In this document: positions 57,652 through 64,000 of the stretch, one piece after another
How the letters are laid out: each line of letters begins with the position of its first letter
Position numbering within the stretch: position 1 is the stretch's first letter
Assembly: GCA_001604005.1 (NCBI GenBank)
Contig: LVAM01000010.1
Location: 209,079 to 273,078, forward strand
DNA length: 64,000 bases
From: Clostridiales bacterium Firm_07
Lineage (GTDB): Bacteria > Bacillota > Clostridia > Oscillospirales > CAG-272
Direction of reading: 5' to 3'
Notes under the pieces: generated by a model
Database searches by the model: none
Told to the model about the DNA's origin: nothing
Seen by the model: only the letters and a program-made list of their open reading frames with translations
Made by a program: the position numbers and the translations under genes

Positions 57652-59639
57652 CCGACGAAAAAAGATTCCCGGAGATCCCCAAAAAGAGTCGCGCACTCAT
57701 CAAAAGGCAACGCCTTGCCGTCGTGATTACGGCGGCAGTGGTGGTGCTTCTTGCCGTCACCTTTGCGCTCGTTTGGTTTTTCACCACACGCGTTACCTTT
57801 ACCGACGTGGACGGTACCAAATACTACGCGGTGAAAAAAGAGGGAGAATACGTTTTCCGGGATACCGATAAAAACGTCTGCCTGCAAAACACCGTCGGAA
57901 ACTATATCACCGCCGCGGGTACCGAGGTCTACGTGGACAAAGACAGCGGCAAGTGCCGCATCGTCGCCGTGGTGCTGCGCGAGGGCGAGGACAAAATTTT
58001 CGACGGCTATACCGGCGCTTATGACATTTTGCTCTTTCCGGAACTGGAACGCTATGACAGCGACACCGCCGCCGCCGCGGAAAAGCGCGGACAAAGCGAG
58101 GCTTATCGGGCGCTTGTGATCGCCTCCATCGAGGTGCGCAATGAAACCGATTCGTTTGCTTTTCATCTAAACGACAACAAAGATTACGAGATCACCGGCA
58201 ACCCCGGCATCGGATATAACGACTATATGTTCGCCTCGCTTGTGGTGAGTTGCGGCTATACGCGCACGGTGGCGCGCCTCGATCTCTCCCCCGAAAATCC
58301 CGGCGCCCAAGGTTACAGAGAGCACGGATACGCCGAATACGGCTTGCCGGAGATAGGAGAAACGCCTACGGTCTCTTTCACCGTCACGTCTCTCGCGGGC
58401 GCGCGGCACACCATTGTTTTGGGTGACGAAACGCCTTCCGGCGACGGCTACTACGCGCGCTACGAAGGGCGCGACGACGTATACGTCCTGCGTATGGGCG
58501 AGAGCAGTGAGTATTCCTATCCCGTTTCGGAAACGCTTTTCGGCAGACTTGAAGATTTCGTCACGCCGCTGGCGCTGATGCCGATGAATTTTAATAACTA
58601 TTTTGACATCACCGATTTCCGGCTCATTGACGAGCGCGGCGACACAAGCACATTGGTGGCAGGCTTTTCCTTCATCCCCACGGTTCTGCGCAAAGGCACC
58701 TACCTGCAATTCACCCCTTATGAGGGCATCGGACTGCTTGCCGATTTCGGCGCGAACGACTACCACATCGACGATTGCCTGCAAAATCTGCAAATGATGA
58801 CGCCGCTACGCACGATCCTGCTTGACAACGCGACCGAAAACGCGATGGACCCCGACATTTTCAAAACGACGTACGGCGTGGATTTTGAACTTTGGTTCAC
58901 CTACAACGCCGAGCGTGACTCCAATGGCAACGTCAAAGCCGGGGCACAATATCCGCAGACCATCTATATCAGTCCCAAAAACGAAAACGGCACGCGCTAT
59001 CTCTACAACGAGATGTTCGATATGGTGGTGGAAGTCAGCGATATGTATTTGGAATTCCTCTACTGGACGCCTTTCGACTGGATCAAGCCAGATCCCTTTA
59101 CGGGCGAGATCGGATACGTGCAAAAGATCGAAATGCAGATTCCCGACGGCACAACGGCGGGACTTACCGATATCACCGACATTTTGCTTACGCTGGACAA
59201 TTCCGCCTCTCCCGAAAGTCAAACGGACAGCGGCACGCGCGACACCTCGGCGCTGGCGGTATATGCCGATTACGGGGACGAGCGCGGCAAGAGTTTGTCG
59301 GTCTCTCTTTTCCGCAATTTTTACGCGACCTTGCAATATTCTTCCCTTGAAGGTATGGCAAAATGCACCGAGGCGGAAGCCGAGGCGATGCGCGCGGCCG
59401 GGGACGCCGGCGCGTCGCTGATCATGCGCATCACGCGCGAGGGCGCCGACGGCGCGCCGCAGGAATTCGTCTACCGATTTTACGAATACGGCGGGGGCGA
59501 ATACTCTTTTGCCACCGTCAACGGGCACGGCAGTTTCCATATGCTCCGTCAGCGTGTGGATAAGATCATCAGCGACGCGGGCAGGCTCCTTGCCGGCGCC
59601 GAGATCGACCCCCGCGCGATGGACGGCGTGCGGCAATGA
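57648..59639 (+). CDS. DUF4340-domain membrane-anchored protein
   Basis: 663 aa, N-terminal TM, last gene of GldA/F/G-like operon with ATGA-type coupling; DUF4340-like arrangement. Confidence 0.7.
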   Translation: MTDEKRFPEIPKKSRALIKRQRLAVVITAAVVVLLAVTFALVWFFTTRVTFTDVDGTKYYAVKKEGEYVFRDTDKNVCLQNTVGNYITAAGTEVYVDKDSGKCRIVAVVLREGEDKIFDGYTGAYDILLFPELERYDSDTAAAAEKRGQSEAYRALVIASIEVRNETDSFAFHLNDNKDYEITGNPGIGYNDYMFASLVVSCGYTRTVARLDLSPENPGAQGYREHGYAEYGLPEIGETPTVSFTVTSLAGARHTIVLGDETPSGDGYYARYEGRDDVYVLRMGESSEYSYPVSETLFGRLEDFVTPLALMPMNFNNYFDITDFRLIDERGDTSTLVAGFSFIPTVLRKGTYLQFTPYEGIGLLADFGANDYHIDDCLQNLQMMTPLRTILLDNATENAMDPDIFKTTYGVDFELWFTYNAERDSNGNVKAGAQYPQTIYISPKNENGTRYLYNEMFDMVVEVSDMYLEFLYWTPFDWIKPDPFTGEIGYVQKIEMQIPDGTTAGLTDITDILLTLDNSASPESQTDSGTRDTSALAVYADYGDERGKSLSVSLFRNFYATLQYSSLEGMAKCTEAEAEAMRAAGDAGASLIMRITREGADGAPQEFVYRFYEYGGGEYSFATVNGHGSFHMLRQRVDKIISDAGRLLAGAEIDPRAMDGVRQ

Positions 59640-59677
59640 CACAAAAAAGAAGCGGTGTAAACCGCTTCTTTTTTTAT
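59640..59677. terminator. Bidirectional terminator
   Basis: AAAAAAGAAGCGGTGTAAACCGCTTCTTTTTTTA. Confidence 0.75.
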
Positions 59678-61053
59678 CTTTTGTCGATCGGGATATATTC
59701 TTTTGCGGGGGTGATGCACTTGTAAGCGGGGCGAATGATCCGCTTCGCCGTGCAATATTCTTCCATACGGTGGGCGCACCAACCCGACACGCGCGCAATG
59801 GCGAAAAGCGGCGTGTAGAGATCGACCGGAATATCGAGCATACGGTAGACCATACCCGAATAGAGATCGACGTTGGCGCACATCTCTTTATCCAAACCTT
59901 TATACCGCCGGAAAAGATCGGGCGTCAGGCGTTCGATCGCTTCCAGCAGGGCAAAATCTTCCGCAAAACCCTTTTTCTCGGCAAGTTCCTCGGCACAGCG
60001 TTTGAGTATCACGGCACGGGGATCGGACTTGGTGTAAATGGCGTGCCCCATACCGTAAATGAGGCCGCTTTTGTCGTTTGCCTCGCCGCGCAGAATTTTC
60101 AGCAGAAACGCCGAAAGTTCCTCATCGTCCGCGGGATCGCGCACGTTCTCTTTGATGCAATCGAACATCTCCTGCACCTTGATATTGGCGCCGCCGTGAC
60201 GGGGACCTTTGAGCGATCCGATCGCCGCGCTGATGGCGGCATAAGTATCGGTGCCGGAAGAGGACAGCGTGCGGCAGGCAAAAGCCGAGTTGTTGCCGCC
60301 GCCGTGCTCGGCGTGGACGACAAGGCAGAGATCCAGCAGTTTGGCTTCTTCCTCGGTATAGGTCTTATCCGGGCGCAGCATACGCAAAAAGTTTTCCGCC
60401 GTGGAAAGCGAATGTTTGGGGTTGTGTAAATTGAGACTGTGTCCTCCGAAAACGTTGCGGTTGACGGCATACGTGTGCGCGGCGATGACCGGCAAACGCG
60501 CCACCAACTGCATACTTTGCCGCAACATATTGGCAAGCGTGGTCTCATCGGGATTTTCGTCGTAAGCATACAGCGCCAACACCGCCGTGGACATCTTGTT
60601 CATCACAGAGCGCGAGGGGGCTTTCATCAAAATATCCTCGTCAAAGCGGGGAGGCAACGCGGCATAGTGATCGAGCAAGCGCGTGAAATGCTCCAACTGC
60701 TCGGCGGTGGGCAGATGCCCGAAAAAGAGCAGATAGCAACACTCCGCAAAGCCGAAACGCTTTTCCGAGAGGAAGTTTTCGCAAATATCCCGCATACGGT
60801 AGCCGCGATAATAAAGCTCTCCGTCAACGGGAACACGATCACCGTCTTTGATCATATAGCCGTGAACGTTGGCGATACGCGTAACGCCCGCCATCACGCC
60901 GGTTCCGTCCGGTTCGCGCAGACCGCGCTTGACGTGATAGTTATCGAAAGCGGCGTTCGGAATGGTGTATTCGGACTCGGATTGTGCCAACATCTCCTCG
61001 AGCAGTTCTTCGTCTTGTGCGTCGAGCGTTTCGTCGCGTTTCATAAAATCCAT
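59674..61053 (-). CDS. gltA: Citrate synthase (citrate/2-methylcitrate synthase family)
   Basis: HGYMIKDGDRVPVDGELYYRGYRMRDICENF...LCLVVHAEHGGGNNSAFACRTLSSSGTDTYAAISAAIGSLKGPRHGGAN...GMGHAIYTKSDPRA. Confidence 0.93.
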   Translation of the reverse strand: MDFMKRDETLDAQDEELLEEMLAQSESEYTIPNAAFDNYHVKRGLREPDGTGVMAGVTRIANVHGYMIKDGDRVPVDGELYYRGYRMRDICENFLSEKRFGFAECCYLLFFGHLPTAEQLEHFTRLLDHYAALPPRFDEDILMKAPSRSVMNKMSTAVLALYAYDENPDETTLANMLRQSMQLVARLPVIAAHTYAVNRNVFGGHSLNLHNPKHSLSTAENFLRMLRPDKTYTEEEAKLLDLCLVVHAEHGGGNNSAFACRTLSSSGTDTYAAISAAIGSLKGPRHGGANIKVQEMFDCIKENVRDPADDEELSAFLLKILRGEANDKSGLIYGMGHAIYTKSDPRAVILKRCAEELAEKKGFAEDFALLEAIERLTPDLFRRYKGLDKEMCANVDLYSGMVYRMLDIPVDLYTPLFAIARVSGWCAHRMEEYCTAKRIIRPAYKCITPAKEYIPIDKR

Positions 61054-61100
61054 TACGGTGACCTCCTTTTCTAACCAGATTTTAAGGGTATTAGAATGAC

Positions 61101-61129
61101 ATTATACCTTATATGGGTATATTTGTCAA
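61101..61129 (-). promoter_or_regulatory. gltA promoter with inverted-repeat operator candidate
   Basis: Minus strand TTGACA-N17-TATAAT; TATACC-N7-GGTATA (61103-61121) lies inside the spacer/-10. Confidence 0.7.
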
Positions 61130-61144
61130 GTTTTTGCGTGATTT

Positions 61145-61987
61145 TCAGAGATAAATGAGCAAAAGCCCGGCAAGAACGCCGACAAACGCAGCGGCGGCGG
61201 GGGCTTTGGAACGCCACATTAAGATCGCTTCCGGCAACAGTTCCCCCAGCACGACATAGAGCATCGCGCCCCCCGCAAAGCCGAGAGACAGCGTGAGAGC
61301 AAGCGGCGAGAGCATACCGAAATAATAGCCGATCACGGCGCCGAGCACCGTGGGCGCGCCGCTTGCCGCCGCCGTCAGCGCGGCGAGCGTGCGTTTGCCT
61401 CCCCCCGACACAAGCGGCACGGCGACCGCCATACCCTCGGGGATATTATGAAGACCGATGACAAGCGCCATACGAAGGCCGCTCTGACCGCCGTTTGCCA
61501 GCGCGTCTTTCGCGTAAGACGCGCCGATCACGATGCCCTCCGGCAAATTGTGGAGCGCAATGGCGCACGCCATAATGACGCCCGCTATAAAGAGACCGTT
61601 CTTCTGTCTCTTGTGATATTGCAGATGTTCCGAGTGAATGAGCTCGTCAAGGTCATCCGCGGTCTTGGGGTGTTCTCCCGCCGTGTGCGGATTTTGTTTG
61701 TTCGTGTGGCGGTCGATGGCAAGATTAAACAAAAAAATGACCATATATCCCACCGAAATACCGGCAAGCGACAGGAAAAGTTGTCTTGCGTCCACCGTAT
61801 CGCCGAGCGCGTCCTCAATGAGATCGAAGCAAACCACGCTGAGCATCACGCCCGCCGCAAGTCCGAGCAGCAAACTGACGATGCGTTTGGAATCCCGGCG
61901 CAGCACCGCGCCGATCACGCCGCCAAATCCCGTGCCCGTGATGCCCGAGAGCGCGGTGATACATATAATTGTCCAAATCCCTGTCAT
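61145..61987 (-). CDS. ZIP family divalent metal transporter
   Basis: ITGTGFGGVIGAVLRRDSKRIVSLLLGLAAGVMLSVVCFDLIEDAL...ALHNLPEGIVIGASYA...LHNIPEGMAVAVPLVSGG. Confidence 0.92.
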   Translation of the reverse strand: MTGIWTIICITALSGITGTGFGGVIGAVLRRDSKRIVSLLLGLAAGVMLSVVCFDLIEDALGDTVDARQLFLSLAGISVGYMVIFLFNLAIDRHTNKQNPHTAGEHPKTADDLDELIHSEHLQYHKRQKNGLFIAGVIMACAIALHNLPEGIVIGASYAKDALANGGQSGLRMALVIGLHNIPEGMAVAVPLVSGGGKRTLAALTAAASGAPTVLGAVIGYYFGMLSPLALTLSLGFAGGAMLYVVLGELLPEAILMWRSKAPAAAAFVGVLAGLLLIYL

Positions 61988-62080
61988 ACGGTCACCTCCG
62001 AGATGAGAATTTATTATATCATATCTCACCCGAAAAGTCAAGTTTCGACGATTATTGTCGATCGTTTTTCCGAAAAAAAT

Positions 62081-62109
62081 TTGACAGGCGCCTCTTTTTT
62101 GTGTATAAT
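62081..62109 (+). promoter_or_regulatory. pth promoter
   Basis: TTGACA-N17-TATAAT. Confidence 0.8.
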
Positions 62110-62181
62110 GAAAGGCAGTTGGAAATGGCGTCGGCGCGAGAAGTTTCGCGGCGGCGTTTGTCTGCTTGCAAAGGAGCGTTT

Positions 62182-62814
62182 ATGGCGGATATTTTTGAAC
62201 TGTTCCGAAAAATCGGGAAAGAAGAAGCGCGGGGGGGCGGTGCGCCCGAATGGATCCTCGCGGGGCTCGGAAATCCCGGGCGCGAATATGCGAACACGCG
62301 GCACAACACCGGCTTTCTGATTTTGGACGCCATCGCGGCAAAACAGGGGGCAAAGATCGACCGCGCTCGTTTTCGCGCGCTCACCGGCGACACCGTGATC
62401 GCGGGGAAGCGCGTTTTGCTCCTGAAGCCGCAAACTTTTATGAATTTATCGGGCGAATCGGTGCGGGAAGCGGCGGCTTTTTACCATATCCCGCCCGAGA
62501 AGATCCTTGTGATCGTGGATGATATCAGTTTTCCCGTTGGCAGAATGCGCTTGCGCGAGAGCGGCAGCGACGGCGGGCACAATGGGCTGAAAAACATCAT
62601 TTATCAACTCTCCTCCGATCGTTTTCCGCGCATTCGGGTAGGCGTAGGCGGCAAGCCGCACCCCGATTACCCGTTGGCGGATTTCGTCCTTTCGCCTTTC
62701 GATGAAGAAGATCTCAAAACTCTTTCGGAACTTTCGGCGCGCGTGTTTGACGGCGTGGAGAAGGTGCTTGGCGGCGACGCGGCGGGCGCGATGCAGCTCC
62801 TCAACGGGAAGTGA
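62182..62814 (+). CDS. pth: Peptidyl-tRNA hydrolase
   Basis: ILAGLGNPGREYANTRHNTGFLILDAIA; LLKPQTFMNLSGESVREAAAFY; SDGGHNGLKNIIYQL. Confidence 0.97.
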   Translation: MADIFELFRKIGKEEARGGGAPEWILAGLGNPGREYANTRHNTGFLILDAIAAKQGAKIDRARFRALTGDTVIAGKRVLLLKPQTFMNLSGESVREAAAFYHIPPEKILVIVDDISFPVGRMRLRESGSDGGHNGLKNIIYQLSSDRFPRIRVGVGGKPHPDYPLADFVLSPFDEEDLKTLSELSARVFDGVEKVLGGDAAGAMQLLNGK

Positions 62815-62818
62815 CGCG

Positions 62819-64000
62819 ATGCTGATCTCTTCGCTTCTTCGCGCCGATCGCGAATATACCGAACTCTCCACCGACTTTTGCTCCGCCGCCGGCACACGTT
62901 CTCTCCCGTTTTTGGCAAGCGGACTCTGCGACGGGGCGGCAAAAGCCCTGATCACCGCGCTGATCGAAGATCTGAAAAGCGCGCGACGCGGCGCCGCGCT
63001 TCTCGTTTTGCCCGAAGAAAAGCAGTGCGTCGCCCTGCAAAACTATCTTGCCGCAAACGGACTTCACGCGGCGTTTTATATTGCCCGCGATCTCAATTTT
63101 TACAATATCACCGCCTCGCACGATTATGAATACGAGCGGCTTTTCGTGTTGCGCGGACTGCTTGACGGTGAATTTGACGCGGTACTGACCACGCCCGACG
63201 CCGCGCTCGGCTATACCATCTCCCGCGAAAAACTGCGTCAAAACACGCTTTCCATCTCCGCAAACGACCGCATTACCCCACAAGCGTTATGCGAAAAACT
63301 GCTTCTTGCCGGATATACGCGTGTGGAAATGGTCGAGGGCGCGGGGCAGTTTGCCGCGCGCGGCGGCATCGTGGATATTTTTGCGCCGCGTTTGCGCGCC
63401 ATATCCGGTCGCACCGAGACCGTGAGCGGCGCACTGCCGCTGCGCATTGAGTTTTTCGGCGACGAGATTGACCGTATGGGGGTTTTCGACGTCGACAGTC
63501 AGCGCGTACACACGATGATCACCGACTGTGAGATCCCCCCTGCGCGCGAAGTATTGATCGACGGCGCGGCGCGGGAAAAAATCCGAAAAGCGGTTGCGGA
63601 ACGCCTGAAAAAATGTACGGACGAGCGCGCCCGCAAAGAACTGCAAGAAGAAGCGGAAGCTCTGCAAAACGCGGCGGAACTGCGCTTTGCCGACAAATAT
63701 ATGGCGCTTGCGGAAGAGAGCCGCGAAACGCTGCTTTCCTATTTTCCCGATTACGCGCCCGTCGTTTTGCGCGGCAGTAACGCCGTGCGCGAGAGGCTCC
63801 GCGGCGCGCTCCGTCATCAGGAAGCAATGCTCTCCGACCTCTTGGAGAGCGGCACGATCTCCGGCAAGATCGCCGCGTATTCTTTGCCGGAAACGGCGTT
63901 CTCGGCGTTTCTCGATCGCTCGGTGGTGCTGTATGCCGACTCGATCGCGGAAGGGCTTTCCGGAAAACGCTTTTCGGCAATGTTCTCTTTTTCCACCAAA
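62819..64000 (+). CDS. mfd: Transcription-repair coupling factor (N-terminal part, truncated by window end)
   Basis: YTRVEMVEGAGQFAARGGIVDIFAPRLRAISGRTETVSGALPLRIEFFGDEIDRMGVFDVDSQR, UvrB-like D2 region; conserved pth-mfd order. Confidence 0.93.
   Translation, partial: MLISSLLRADREYTELSTDFCSAAGTRSLPFLASGLCDGAAKALITALIEDLKSARRGAALLVLPEEKQCVALQNYLAANGLHAAFYIARDLNFYNITASHDYEYERLFVLRGLLDGEFDAVLTTPDAALGYTISREKLRQNTLSISANDRITPQALCEKLLLAGYTRVEMVEGAGQFAARGGIVDIFAPRLRAISGRTETVSGALPLRIEFFGDEIDRMGVFDVDSQRVHTMITDCEIPPAREVLIDGAAREKIRKAVAERLKKCTDERARKELQEEAEALQNAAELRFADKYMALAEESRETLLSYFPDYAPVVLRGSNAVRERLRGALRHQEAMLSDLLESGTISGKIAAYSLPETAFSAFLDRSVVLYADSIAEGLSGKRFSAMFSFSTK

Noticed and set aside
1-64000. CRISPR arrays, prophage, transposons, toxin-antitoxin pairs, rRNA operon
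   Set aside because: Looked for repeated spacer-like structure and characteristic proteins while reading; none recognised.

Overview
The window looks like a contiguous chromosomal segment of a Bacillota/Clostridia-like bacterium. Supporting markers are HPr kinase, Rex, DnaD + DnaI/DnaC-type loader, RlmH, WalJ-like MBL protein, DUF1934, DUF445 and GlnN-type glutamine synthetase. It is densely packed with about 54 genes on both strands, and most are housekeeping: ftsK (truncated left), rpsO-pnp, gapA, phosphoglucomutase, proS, rex-dnaD-dnaC, tsaD-rimI, hprK, rlmH, recX-recA, prfC, glnN, glyA, hemW, ddh, gltA, pth and mfd (truncated right). There is one tRNA (Arg-ACG), one clear glycine riboswitch, many intrinsic terminators, and many TTGACA-N17-TATAAT promoters. 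No transposase, integrase, phage gene or CRISPR array was recognised. The most interesting accessory locus is a four-gene operon at 50118-52759: PqqD-like peptide chaperone, S24/S26 signal-peptidase-like protein, HprK-like kinase and NTP_transf_5 nucleotidyltransferase. It resembles the tailoring half of a lasso-peptide/RiPP cluster without an obvious precursor or cyclase. Other items worth a second look: a STAS + APH-like kinase + RsbW-type ATPase fusion (45031-46569), a DnaA-box-like cluster upstream of rex-dnaD-dnaC, a ~22-bp near-perfect RNA hairpin ahead of pnp, a chimeric membrane protein with an acidic hinge (14708-16570), and two consecutive half-size TauE/SafE proteins. All product calls come from reading translations and motifs; no database search was run.
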